The notes under the pieces were generated by a model. The model worked only from the letters and a program-made list of their open reading frames with translations. It was not told the origin of the DNA and made no database searches. A DNA stretch of 64,000 nucleotides from Achromobacter spanius (lineage in GTDB: Bacteria > Pseudomonadota > Gammaproteobacteria > Burkholderiales > Burkholderiaceae_B). Numbering within the stretch: the stretch's first letter is position 1; each line of letters begins with the position of its first letter. Position numbers and translations under genes: made by a program. The DNA lies in NCBI RefSeq assembly GCF_029637605.1, contig NZ_CP121261.1, positions 5,456,001 to 5,520,000 on the forward strand, in the 5' to 3' direction. This document shows, piece by piece, positions 31,309 to 44,852 of the stretch.

Positions 31309-31788
31309 CTAGATGGGGTAGATAAGCGAATTGGGCACCAGCTCGCTGTCGAAGATGCACAGCCGCGATTCAAACTTCAGGCCGTCCGGCGTGCTGCGCA
31401 CCACGTCCAGGTAGCGGCCCACGTTGAACACCGTGGTGAACTGGTTGGGCTTGGTGCGAAAGACGGCGTAGTTGGCTTCGGATTCGATGCGGTCGCCTTG
31501 CACCGACAACACGCGCGGTGCGCCCACCACATGGCGCTGGTAGTAGGGGTCGTGGAAGATGGTTTCCGTGGCGCCGTAGATGCGGTCTTTCAGCATGGCG
31601 CGGCTTTCGAATGCCATGGTGGCCAAGGGGTAGCCGCGTTCGTGGTTCTCGCGGGGCAGCACCTTGTAGGTGCAGTCTTCCAGGAAGAAGTCCGGCCATT
31701 TCTCCCATTGCTCGGCGTCCAGCGCGGCGGCGTAGTCGGTGTACAGGCAGGTCAGGCGGTAGTAGAGCGGAAAGTCCAGCATCGTCAT
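31309..31788 (-). CDS. nagH: Ring-hydroxylase small subunit, salicylate 5-hydroxylase type
   Basis: Beta subunit (159 residues) of a Rieske oxygenase. The cystatin-like fold family marks include [40 protein letters not shown] and [18 protein letters not shown], very like NagH. It starts at ATG 31788, sharing a 4-bp overlap with the nagG stop. The DxxxY...RENH region is conserved with salicylate 5-hydroxylase subunits. The symbol is by similarity; the substrate could also be anthranilate or another ortho-substituted benzoate. Confidence 0.88.
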   Translation of the reverse strand: MTMLDFPLYYRLTCLYTDYAAALDAEQWEKWPDFFLEDCTYKVLPRENHERGYPLATMAFESRAMLKDRIYGATETIFHDPYYQRHVVGAPRVLSVQGDRIESEANYAVFRTKPNQFTTVFNVGRYLDVVRSTPDGLKFESRLCIFDSELVPNSLIYPI

Positions 31789-33023
31789 GCCTCCATCACA
31801 CGGCGCCAATACGCATACATGCCGCGTATCAGCGTTTCGGTCACCATGTGGTCGGTGTTCTCGGCGGTCTTGCCGCCCAGCTCCGCCACGCTGCGATGCC
31901 AGGGCTTCTGTTCAAAACCCGATTGCGAAAACTCGATCACTTCGCCATCGTCCGCCGATACGAAGCCGGCCGGGCCGAACAGATTGGCCTGGCGCAGCCG
32001 CCGGCGCGTCATCTCGGGCGTGTCCTCGGCAAAGCCGAAGTGCGTCCAGACAAAGTCGAAGGCGTCGTGGCCCACGGGCTGGATGTGGCGGGTGGACAGC
32101 GAATTGACCTGCTGCTGGATGATCACGCTGGGAAACAGCGTCATCAGCACGGCGGTGGGTCCGTTCCACCAGGGCTCCGGCACGATGTCCAGGAAACGGT
32201 CGTCGTTCAGCGACATCTGCTCCTTGAAGCTGGACACGCCGCTGGTGACGCTGCCCTTGCCGCCCTGGCCGCGCGTGGAAATCATGGCGGCGTGGCGGAA
32301 ATGGCGGTCCATCTTCAGTTCCGACCGGTTGTCCGCGCGCCACAGGCCGAAGGTGACGAACCAGGTGTGCAGCAGGCCGGGGTGATAGGGGTCCTTGATG
32401 TTCTCCTGCATCAGCTTCCAGTTGCCCGGGATGCGCTGGCGGCTGTAGCCATGGATGACCAGTTCACGGCCATCGAAGACTCGGTCGAAATAGTGCAGGA
32501 TGTCTGGTCCCAGATAGTCTTCCAGCGGCTCGGCGTCGTGGTCGAACGAGGCGAACACCACGCCGTTTCGACAGGCCACCGCCAGCTTGGTCAGACCGTG
32601 GTCTTCGGTCTTGAAATCGGGCGGCATGCCGCCGTTGACCTTGCCGTCTTGTTTGACGCCGCGCCGGAAGGGCACGCCGATCAGGTTGCCTTCCAGGTCG
32701 TAATTCCATTGGTGATAGGGGCAGACGAATTCGCTGCGGTTGCCGGCGCGTTCACGGCAGAACTGCACGCCGCGATGGGCGCACACGTTTTCCACCACGC
32801 GCACCTGGCCGGACTGGTCGCGCAGCAGAATCACCGAGCGTTCGCCGACGGCGGTGCGCTTGAAGTCGCCCGGGTTGGGAATTTCAGCTTCCAGGCCGAC
32901 GTAACACCAGTGCGCCCGGTAGAAGAAGCGTTCCAGCTCGCGCTGGTGCAAGGCGGCGTCGGTGTAGACGCCGAAGGGAATACGGTGGGAACCGTCGCTC
33001 TGCCAGGGCGGGTCGATGTGCAT
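31785..33023 (-). CDS. nagG: Ring-hydroxylase large subunit, salicylate 5-hydroxylase type
   Basis: Catalytic subunit (412 residues) of a Rieske non-haem iron oxygenase. The Rieske centre is CAHRGVQFC plus CPYHQWNYDL; the mononuclear iron site is NIKDPYHPGLLHTWF with the D-x2-H-x4-H pattern. Long blocks such as HWCYVGLEAEIPNPGDFKRT, GVPFRRGVKQDGKVNGGMP and STRHIQPVGH follow NagG, the salicylate 5-hydroxylase of Ralstonia sp. U2, which makes gentisate. AGGAG lies upstream of ATG 33023. The operon contains oxygenase and ferredoxin genes but no ferredoxin reductase (NagAa), which must come from elsewhere. Confidence 0.92.
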   Translation of the reverse strand: MHIDPPWQSDGSHRIPFGVYTDAALHQRELERFFYRAHWCYVGLEAEIPNPGDFKRTAVGERSVILLRDQSGQVRVVENVCAHRGVQFCRERAGNRSEFVCPYHQWNYDLEGNLIGVPFRRGVKQDGKVNGGMPPDFKTEDHGLTKLAVACRNGVVFASFDHDAEPLEDYLGPDILHYFDRVFDGRELVIHGYSRQRIPGNWKLMQENIKDPYHPGLLHTWFVTFGLWRADNRSELKMDRHFRHAAMISTRGQGGKGSVTSGVSSFKEQMSLNDDRFLDIVPEPWWNGPTAVLMTLFPSVIIQQQVNSLSTRHIQPVGHDAFDFVWTHFGFAEDTPEMTRRRLRQANLFGPAGFVSADDGEVIEFSQSGFEQKPWHRSVAELGGKTAENTDHMVTETLIRGMYAYWRRVMEA

Positions 33024-33041
33024 GGTTTGTCTCCTATTTTT

Positions 33042-33122
33042 ATCGCTCCATCATCGGGCAGGCGATGAAATAAATAAATAGAATCTGGTCAATAGAAGAA
33101 ATCACCAACATCAATATTGGTG
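33042..33122. promoter_or_regulatory. nagG/nagR divergent control region
   Basis: The 110-bp gap holds two inverted repeats. ATCGC (33042-33046) pairs with GCGAT (33062-33066), and CACCAA (33103-33108) pairs with TTGGTG (33117-33122), the latter ending just before the nagR start and overlapping its GGTGGAG ribosome site. The second is well placed for autorepression. Inference only. Confidence 0.45.
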
Positions 33123-33133
33123 GAGACAAGCGC

Positions 33134-34066
33134 ATGAACCTGAAAGATGTGGACCTGAACCTGCTGGTCGTCTTCAACGAACTGCACAAGCATGGCCGGG
33201 TGTCGGCCGCCGCGCACAGCCTGGGTATCTCGCAACCCGGCGTCAGCAATGCGCTGAGCCGCTTGCGCAAGCTGCTGGGCGATGAATTGTTCCTGCGTAC
33301 CTCGCGCGGAATGGTGCCCACGCCTTATGCCGAAGCGCTGGCGCAACCCATTGCGGATGCCTTGGGGGCGTTGCATGGCACGCTGAACGCACACGCCGTG
33401 TTCGACCCGGCGCGCAGCGAACGGGCGTTTGTGATTGGCGTGAACGATGTGGGCGAAACCTATTTCCTGCCTCGCTTGATGCGGGCGCTGGACACCGCCG
33501 CGCCGGGGGTCACGATACGCACGGTGCGCACGACCTCGATCGACGTGCGTGACGAGATGGAACGCGGCCGTATCGATCTGGCCATGGGCTTTCTACCTGG
33601 CCTGCAAAGCGGATTTTTTCAGCGCAAGCTGTTCAGCCAGCCCTATGTGTGCATCTTTCGGCGAGACCATCCGCTGGCGCGCTCGGGGGTGACGGCCAGG
33701 CAGTTTCGCGCGGCCGAGCACGTGGCGATCGTGTCCGAAGGCACGGGGCATGGGGTGGTGGACGAGGTGATTGCCCGCGCCGGCATCCGCCGCCGCTTGC
33801 GGCTGACGGTGCCGCACTTCATGGCGGTGGGGCCGGTGCTGCAAGCCACCGACATGATCGCGGTGGTGCCGCGGCGCTTTGCCGACTGCGCCTGTACGCC
33901 CTTCGGGCTGGCCACGGCGCCCTGTCCGGTGAAGATTCCGGAGTCGGTCATCAATGTGTTCTGGCATGCGCGCAACCACCGCGAGCCCGCCAATCAATGG
34001 CTGCGTCAGGTGGTGGTGGAACAGTTCGCGGATCAGGACGGGGGAGTGAGGCCTCCCGCAGCGTAA
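33134..34066 (+). CDS. nagR: LysR regulator of the NahR/NagR type
   Basis: The 310-residue regulator starts MNLKDVDLNLLVVFNELHKH, closely following NahR. The helix-turn-helix RVSAAAHSLGISQPGVSNAL is at about residues 20-39, and the effector domain contains GFFQRKLFSQPYVCIFRRDHP and GTGHGVVDEVIARAGIRRRL, also NahR-like. NahR-type proteins respond to salicylate. It is divergent from nagG, fitting control of that operon. The last residues (DQDGGVRPPAA) are encoded by the first copy of a 42-43-bp tandem repeat that continues past the stop, so the natural C-terminus has probably been altered. Confidence 0.9.
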   Translation: MNLKDVDLNLLVVFNELHKHGRVSAAAHSLGISQPGVSNALSRLRKLLGDELFLRTSRGMVPTPYAEALAQPIADALGALHGTLNAHAVFDPARSERAFVIGVNDVGETYFLPRLMRALDTAAPGVTIRTVRTTSIDVRDEMERGRIDLAMGFLPGLQSGFFQRKLFSQPYVCIFRRDHPLARSGVTARQFRAAEHVAIVSEGTGHGVVDEVIARAGIRRRLRLTVPHFMAVGPVLQATDMIAVVPRRFADCACTPFGLATAPCPVKIPESVINVFWHARNHREPANQWLRQVVVEQFADQDGGVRPPAA

Positions 34067-34174
34067 CGGTGAACGCCAGGACGGGGAGTCGGGTGTGGCG
34101 CAGCGTAACGGTGAATGTCAGGACGAGGGAGTCAGGACGAGGGAGTCAGGTTTCCCGCAGCGTGACGGTGAACC
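34034..34174. repeat. Imperfect 42-43-bp tandem repeat joining two convergent gene tails
   Basis: Copies: 34034-34076, 34077-34118, a truncated copy 34119-34132, and 34133-34174. Each begins CAGGACGRGGGAGT; the full copies end CGCAGCGTRACGGTGAAY. Copy 1 is inside the 3' end of nagR and copy 4 is inside the 3' end of the class IV aminotransferase gene on the other strand. Confidence 0.85.
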
Positions 34175-34778
34175 AGCCGCGCAGCGCGTTGGACAGGCGG
34201 ATTTCCTTGGCCTCGTGCAGGTCGGCCAGCGTCAGCACGCGCTCGCTCGCGTTGGCGGTGTCCAGCAGTTCGCCGCGTTGCACGCCGGGCAGGCAGCCAC
34301 TGGCCACGGGCGGCGTGTACCAGCGGCCGTCCAGCAGCAGATAGACGTTGCTGCGGCTGCCTTCACACAGCTCGCCGCGTTCGTTCAGGTAGAGCAGATC
34401 AAAAATGTTGGGATGCGCGGGCAGCCATTCGATGGTCTTGGTGTACCAGGGCCGGTGCGTGGTCTTGTAGCGCAGCAGCGGTTCGGACGACCGCAGCGTT
34501 TCAGGCGCCAGCATCACTTCCTGCACGGCGGGCAGCGGGGGCAGCGGGGCCGTCTGGATGTGGCGGCTGCCGTCGCGGGCCACCAGCAGGCGCAGCCGGT
34601 GCGGGCCCGGCGTGACCAGGCCCATGGCCGCGATCATGATGTCGCCTTCAATGGCGCGCCCGGCCCATGCGTAACCCAGATCCTTGCAAGCCGCCTCCAG
34701 CCGCTTCAGGTGACGCGCAAGCAGCGGCACACGCTGTTCGGCATCGACCAGGATGGTCTCGATCAATTCAGGTTGCAT
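34146..34778 (-). CDS. pabC: Class IV PLP aminotransferase, likely aminodeoxychorismate lyase
   Basis: Fold-type IV PLP enzyme of 210 residues. RYKTTHRPWYTKTIEWL near residue 103 should contain the PLP lysine, and LLYLNERGELCEGSRSNVYL near residue 128 is the typical EGSxxNVF-like block; TPPVASGCLPGVQRGELL follows. It lies downstream of pabB on the same strand, which favours release of 4-aminobenzoate from aminodeoxychorismate in folate synthesis. It is shorter than many PabC proteins (about 270), being reduced at the N-terminus, as in PabB-fused lyase domains. A palindromic repeat unit separates it from pabB. Confidence 0.82.
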   Translation of the reverse strand: MQPELIETILVDAEQRVPLLARHLKRLEAACKDLGYAWAGRAIEGDIMIAAMGLVTPGPHRLRLLVARDGSRHIQTAPLPPLPAVQEVMLAPETLRSSEPLLRYKTTHRPWYTKTIEWLPAHPNIFDLLYLNERGELCEGSRSNVYLLLDGRWYTPPVASGCLPGVQRGELLDTANASERVLTLADLHEAKEIRLSNALRGWFTVTLRET

Positions 34779-34876
34779 GGGACTCTCCTGGAAAATCGCG
34801 GTTGTGGACCGCGCTCTATGCTACTACCGAGTGGTGGATCGCGGGGGCGTGGGCGTGGCGGGTCGCGGGACATGGT

Positions 34877-35040
34877 CGTAGGATGGGTGAAGCGCGGCAC
34901 GCCCGCCCCAAGAACGCCATCGCCGATCGCGCGCAACCCATCAAGCAGCGCCGGATACATCACAGACGTTGCATGATGGGTTACGCGCGGCAGATGTTCG
35001 CGTTCTTGCGCACACCATCGCGCGCTTCACCCATCCTACG
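34877..35040. repeat. Single complete unit of the GTAGGATGGGTG palindromic repeat
   Basis: Starts CGTAGGATGGGTGAAGCGCG and ends CGCGCTTCACCCATCCTACG, exact complements over the terminal 20 bases. Internal CAACCCATCAAGCAGCGCCG and CATGATGGGTTACGCGCG make the nested inner palindrome. It is a 164-bp shorter relative of the 206-bp units at 14 kb and lies between pabB and pabC, where it could act as a terminator or processing site. Confidence 0.9.
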
Positions 35041-35080
35041 ATTGCGGATCGCGGATTGCGGATTGCGGATTGCGGATTGC
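35041..35080. repeat. 7-bp microsatellite, unit ATTGCGG
   Basis: Five full tandem copies (the second is ATCGCGG) plus a partial copy directly abut the end of the palindromic unit at 35040. The pabB stop lies 23 bp further on. A 7-bp unit in a non-coding tract may vary in copy number between strains. Confidence 0.85.
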
Positions 35081-35102
35081 CGGCATGCGTCGCCCCCCCC
35101 AT

Positions 35103-36239
35103 TCACCCCCGCAAAATCCGCGCTTTCCAATGGCATTCCTGCCATTCCTCCGCGGGGTCGGAATCATGCACGATCCCGCCGCCTACGCTATACACACCGT
35201 GGCCGTGGTCATCCAGCACCAGCGTGCGGATCGCGACGTTCAGTGAAAAATCGCCATTGGGCGCGAGCCAGCCCACGCTGCCGCAATACAGACCACGCGG
35301 GGCGGTTTCCATTTGGCGGATTCTCCGCATCGCGGCGACCTTCGGGGCGCCGGTAATCGACCCGCACGGAAACAGCGCATGCACCACCGCTTGCAACCCG
35401 GCCCCCGGCGCCTCGGCGGAGACCGTGGACGTCATGGTCCACACGGTGGGGTAGCGTTCCAATGAAAACAACGCATCCACCCTGACCGAACCCGGCTGTG
35501 CCAGGCGACCCAGGTCATTACGCAGCAAATCCACGATCATCAGGTTTTCGGCGCGGTTCTTCTCGCTGGCCAGCAAGCCCTGGCCCAGGCGCGCGTCTTC
35601 GATGGGGTCGGCATGGCGCGGCGCGGTGCCCTTCATCGGGCGGGTCGTCAGCCGCGAACCCTCACGTCGCACGAATAGTTCAGGCGAAAACGACAGCACC
35701 GTGCGCGCCCCGTCTTGAATGAACGCGCCATGCGCCACCGGATTGCGCGCGGCAATGCGTCGGTACAAGGTTGCCGGGTCGCCCTGGTATTGCAGGTCCA
35801 GCGGCTGGGTGTAGTTGACTTGATACAGTTCGCCCTCTTCGATCAGTCCGCGTATGGCGTCGATCTGGCGCACGTAGTCGGCCTCGGTCATGCGCGGCGT
35901 GGGCAGGCTGATGGCGGCGGGGGGGCTGGCCGCATCGGGCGCGTCCCAGGGCGCTTCGTCCACCTTGCGTTCGAACACCAGCGCCGTCAGCCGGGGGCGG
36001 CCGTCGTCTTGCGGGGGAGTCCAGGGGCCGGCCGGCGCGGGCAGCGTGGCTTCGGGCAGCAGCCATTCACCCAGTTCATAGTTCAGCAACAGGGCCACCC
36101 AGCGCCCCTGTTGCCGCGCGGCCTCGATGGCCGCCAGCGCGGGGGCGACGTCGGCGGCGGTGCGCGCTTCGATCCGGGAGCAAAAGCCCTCGAACCGAAA
36201 CGCGCGGCCGGCCAGCCGGTCTTCAAAACGACAATCCAT
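35103..36239 (-). CDS. pabB: Aminodeoxychorismate synthase component I
   Basis: Makes 4-amino-4-deoxychorismate from chorismate with ammonia supplied by a PabA-type glutaminase. The 378-residue protein has the chorismate-binding domain: GELYQVNYTQPLDL near residue 157, RPMKGTAPRHADPIEDA with the conserved lysine, SEKNRAENLMIVDLLRNDLG, YPTVWTMTSTV and LFPCGSITGAPKVAAM. The final GGIVHDSDPAEEWQEC is typical. It starts 5 bp after the uvrA stop, so it may be transcribed from the uvrA promoter. Confidence 0.93.
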   Translation of the reverse strand: MDCRFEDRLAGRAFRFEGFCSRIEARTAADVAPALAAIEAARQQGRWVALLLNYELGEWLLPEATLPAPAGPWTPPQDDGRPRLTALVFERKVDEAPWDAPDAASPPAAISLPTPRMTEADYVRQIDAIRGLIEEGELYQVNYTQPLDLQYQGDPATLYRRIAARNPVAHGAFIQDGARTVLSFSPELFVRREGSRLTTRPMKGTAPRHADPIEDARLGQGLLASEKNRAENLMIVDLLRNDLGRLAQPGSVRVDALFSLERYPTVWTMTSTVSAEAPGAGLQAVVHALFPCGSITGAPKVAAMRRIRQMETAPRGLYCGSVGWLAPNGDFSLNVAIRTLVLDDHGHGVYSVGGGIVHDSDPAEEWQECHWKARILRG

Positions 36240-36244
36240 GCTTG

Positions 36245-42031
<5,787 letters not shown>

Positions 42032-42130
42032 GGACGGTATCGTAGCCTGAGGTAGGCGCCTGCCCGAGCGATAACCCTTCGCTGGTTCCAAGCGCGGCGA
42101 TATGGAATAATTGCCTATATTGTGAGGCGT

Positions 42131-42149
42131 TTGTCCATAATATGGACAA
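42131..42149. promoter_or_regulatory. Perfect 19-bp palindrome, probable operator of the IclR regulator
   Basis: TTGTCCATAATATGGACAA has 9-bp perfect arms about a central A. It lies 111 bp upstream of the IclR start used here and 100 bp upstream of uvrA on the other strand. IclR-family proteins bind short palindromes of this size, usually near their own promoter. The assignment to this IclR protein is inferred from proximity. Confidence 0.6.
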
Positions 42150-42164
42150 GTTTAGGCAGTGTAG

Positions 42165-42180
42165 CTGTACAAATAAACAG
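42165..42180. promoter_or_regulatory. LexA (SOS) box
   Basis: CTGTACAAATAAACAG fits CTGT-N8-ACAG exactly, with an AT-rich centre as in the consensus. It lies 134 bp upstream of the uvrA start; uvrA is a classical SOS gene. The site is also 80 bp upstream of the IclR gene start. Confidence 0.75.
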
Positions 42181-42259
42181 TATCGCAGATTCGTCTGATA
42201 TTCGTGCTGTCAGCCTTGCAAATTCTGCGGATTCTGTGGATGGCGCTTTGTCATCACGC

Positions 42260-43069
42260 ATGGGTCTTGTTTTGGGGACGAACTTGTTGGAAACCAAGGT
42301 CGCGGGTGCCGCGGCGTTTGCGAAATTCATGGCGGTGCTGCAAGCCGTGGCCGATGCGCCCGAGCCGCCCACGGCCGCGCTGCTCGCGCGCACTTGCGGC
42401 TATCCGCGTCCCACCGTCTACCGCATCGTGGCCGCGCTTGCCGAGCAGGGCATGCTTACCGAGTCGGGCGGCGTCTATCGCCTGGGCACGCGCCTGATGT
42501 CTCTGGCCAGCCGCGCATGGTCGCAATTCGACCTGCGCGCCGCCTTGGCGCCCGACCTGCAGGCGCTGCGCGACGCCACCGGCGAAACCGTGCATCTGGC
42601 CGTGCCGGCCGGCCACGAAATGATCTATATCGACAAGCTTGAAAGCCCCGGTCCGGTGCGCATGGTGTCGCGCGTGGGCTCGTCGGTGGCCTTGCATTCC
42701 AGTGCGGTTGGCAAGGCGTATCTGGCCGCGCTGGATGAGGCCACCCGAGAACGCCTGCTGCGCGGCCTGCCGCTGCCGGCGCGCATGCCTGGCACCGTTA
42801 CCAGCCTGCCTGCCTTGCGCGCCGTGCTGGACGAAGCGCGCGGCCGTGGCTACGCCATGGATGACCAGGAAAATGAACCCGGTATCGTCTGCTATGGCGT
42901 GGCGCTGTGTGACGCGGCCGGCCGGCCGGTGGCGGGCGTCAGCGTCAGCACGCTGCTGTTCCGGCGGCAGCCCGAGCCGCAATCCGCCTATATCGATCCC
43001 TTGCTGCGGCTGCGCGATGCCGCCGTGGCCAAACTTGCCGTCTTGCCGGTGTCAGCCGGCGGCGCCTGA
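42260..43069 (+). CDS. IclR family transcriptional regulator of KDG catabolism
   Basis: A 269-residue regulator. The N-terminal winged helix includes FAKFMAVLQAVADAPEPPTA and ARTCGYPRPTVYRIVAALAEQGML; the C-terminal effector domain includes GETVHLAVPAGHEMIYIDKL, SSAVGKAYLAALDE and the closing YGVALCDAAGRPVAGVSVST. The frame is open to 42122, but that stretch contains the palindrome and SOS box, so I start at MGLVLGTNLLE. It precedes KDPG aldolase and KDG kinase genes on the same strand and probably senses 2-keto-3-deoxygluconate or a related sugar acid, as KdgR does. Confidence 0.86.
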   Translation: MGLVLGTNLLETKVAGAAAFAKFMAVLQAVADAPEPPTAALLARTCGYPRPTVYRIVAALAEQGMLTESGGVYRLGTRLMSLASRAWSQFDLRAALAPDLQALRDATGETVHLAVPAGHEMIYIDKLESPGPVRMVSRVGSSVALHSSAVGKAYLAALDEATRERLLRGLPLPARMPGTVTSLPALRAVLDEARGRGYAMDDQENEPGIVCYGVALCDAAGRPVAGVSVSTLLFRRQPEPQSAYIDPLLRLRDAAVAKLAVLPVSAGGA

Positions 43070-43091
43070 CCGTCAGCCCCAGAGGAATTCC

Positions 43092-43739
43092 ATGACTGCA
43101 TCCGCTCCCCTCGCATCCAAGCTTTCCGCCCTGCTGGCAGCCCGGGTCGTGCCCGTGCTGCGCTATACCGACGCCGCCACCGCCGCCTATGCCGCCGAAG
43201 TGGCCGTGGCGGCGGGGTGCACCACCTTGGAACTGACCTGGACGATTCCCGGGGTGACCGACCTGGTGCGCGCGCTGCGCGACAAGCACGGCCCCAACCT
43301 GTTGCTGGGCGTGGGCACGGTATTGGACGAAAACCAGGCGCGCGACGCGCTGGTGGCCGGCGCCGACTTCCTGGTGTCTCCCGCCCTGGCCACCGACATC
43401 GTCGACCTGGCCCATGCCGCCGATGCCCTGTGCCTGCTGGGCGCCTTCACGCCCACCGAAGTGCTGGCGGCTCGCCGCGCGGGCGTGGACGTGGTGAAGG
43501 TGTTTCCGGCCGACACCGGCGGCCCCAAGCATCTGGCCGCGCTCAAGTCGGTTTACCCCGACACCATCTTCTGCCCCACGGGCGGCATCACGCAGGACAA
43601 CATGGGCACGTATTTCGCGGCCGGCGCCGGGCTGGTGGGCATCGGCAGCAATCTGTATGACAAGGCCGCGTTCGCCGCGCGCGACACCGCCGCCCTGGTG
43701 GCGCAAATCACCCGCACCCGCGAGGCCGCCCATGGCTGA
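43092..43739 (+). CDS. eda: 2-dehydro-3-deoxy-phosphogluconate aldolase
   Basis: Class I aldolase cleaving KDPG to pyruvate and glyceraldehyde 3-phosphate. The 215-residue protein has VVPVLRYTDAATAAYAAEVA near the start, TTLELTWTIPG with the conserved Glu, LLGVGTVLDENQARDALVAG, and VDVVKVFPADTGGPKHLAAL with the Schiff-base lysine. TIFCPTGGI and GAGLVGIGSNLYD follow. AGAGGA lies six bases before ATG 43092, and its end overlaps kdgK by 8 bp. It forms a KDG-degrading cassette with kdgK. Confidence 0.93.
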   Translation: MTASAPLASKLSALLAARVVPVLRYTDAATAAYAAEVAVAAGCTTLELTWTIPGVTDLVRALRDKHGPNLLLGVGTVLDENQARDALVAGADFLVSPALATDIVDLAHAADALCLLGAFTPTEVLAARRAGVDVVKVFPADTGGPKHLAALKSVYPDTIFCPTGGITQDNMGTYFAAGAGLVGIGSNLYDKAAFAARDTAALVAQITRTREAAHG

Positions 43740-44664
43740 CTTCGACATCGTCGCGCTGGGCGAGCCGCTGGTTGAACTGAACCAGACTCACAAGGGCCAG
43801 CAACAGTACCTGCAAGGCTTTGGCGGCGATACGTCCAACGCCGTCATCGCGGCGGCCCGCCAGGGCGCGCGCTGCGCCTATCTGACGCGAGTCGGCAACG
43901 ACGCCTTCGGCGCGCAATTCCTGGATCTGTGGAAAACCGAAGGGGTGGATACCTCGGGCGTGCAAAGCGATGACGACGCCCACACCGGCCTGTATTTCGT
44001 GCAGCACGGACCAGACGGCCACGCCTTCAGCTACCTGCGCCGGGGCTCGGCCGCCAGCCTGATGACGCCGGCGCTGCTGCAAAGCGGGCTGATCGAGCGC
44101 AGCCACTTCCTGCACGTGTCCGGCATCAGCCTGGCGATCAGCACCAATGCCTGCGACACGGTATTCGCCGCCATTGAACGGGCCCACGCCGCGCAAACGC
44201 AGGTCAGCCTGGATTCCAATCTGCGACTGCGCTTGTGGCCGGTTGATCGCGCCCGCGCCATTCTGCGCGAAACCATGCGCCAGGCCGACCTGTTCCTGCC
44301 CAGCATGGACGACATGCAGCACCTGACCGGCAACAACGACCCCGAACGCACGCTGGACTGGATCCGCGACGGCGGTGCAACCGGTGTGGTCGTGCTGAAA
44401 CTGGGCAAGGACGGTTCCATCATCGACGACGGCAAGACCCGCACTCCGGTGGCGGCCCTGCGCGTGGACGCGGTGGATGCCACCGGGGCGGGCGACTGCT
44501 TCGCGGGCAGCCTGCTGGCTCGGCGCTGCCAGGGCGACAACTGGGAAGACGCGGTGCGTTACGCGAACGCCGCGGCGGCGCTGTCCACGCTGGGCTATGG
44601 CGCGGTCGACCCGCTGCCGCGTGCGGAGCAGGTTTGGGAACGGCTGAAATCCCTGGGCGGCTGA
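43732..44664 (+). CDS. kdgK: 2-keto-3-deoxygluconate kinase
   Basis: PfkB-family sugar kinase that makes KDPG for the preceding aldolase. The 310-residue protein begins MADFDIVALGEPLVELNQ. GFGGDTSNAVIAAARQGARC near residue 31 is the sugar-binding signature, and DAVDATGAGDCFAGSLLARR near residue 245 contains the catalytic Asp and the anion hole (GAGD). SLDSNLRLRLWP is the typical KdgK block. It overlaps eda by 8 bp. An imperfect hairpin (GCTGAAC/GTTCAGC) covers its stop but has no T-run. Confidence 0.93.
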   Translation: MADFDIVALGEPLVELNQTHKGQQQYLQGFGGDTSNAVIAAARQGARCAYLTRVGNDAFGAQFLDLWKTEGVDTSGVQSDDDAHTGLYFVQHGPDGHAFSYLRRGSAASLMTPALLQSGLIERSHFLHVSGISLAISTNACDTVFAAIERAHAAQTQVSLDSNLRLRLWPVDRARAILRETMRQADLFLPSMDDMQHLTGNNDPERTLDWIRDGGATGVVVLKLGKDGSIIDDGKTRTPVAALRVDAVDATGAGDCFAGSLLARRCQGDNWEDAVRYANAAAALSTLGYGAVDPLPRAEQVWERLKSLGG

Positions 44665-44852
44665 ACGACGTTCAGCGGGGGAGGGGCATAGCGGGGACAG
44701 ATTAAGTTCCGCCGCTGATGGTCCTTTTCCCCTGCCATTGGCGCAGCCTTTGAATTTCAGGCTAAAATGCCAAGTTATCCGAATTTTTCCGCCAGCCAGG
44801 TTTTCAGGTTGTGCGGTGACTTTACTTCCGCAAAATCAACAGGAGAATCAAC
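44665..44852 (+). other. Intergenic leader of the 42-codon gene with a mobile-element-like motif
   Basis: GGGGACAGATTAAGTTCC at 44693-44710 resembles a boundary motif often seen near REP-type transposase remnants; no transposase is present. TTGGCG (44738-44743) and TAAAAT (44763-44768), spaced 19 bp, could be a weak promoter and would leave a leader of about 80 nt before ATG 44853. AGGAG lies seven bases before that start. Confidence 0.45.

Noticed and set aside
42122..42259. An N-terminal extension of the IclR regulator
   Set aside because: It would place the perfect palindrome and the LexA box inside coding sequence; the translated extension has no IclR similarity.
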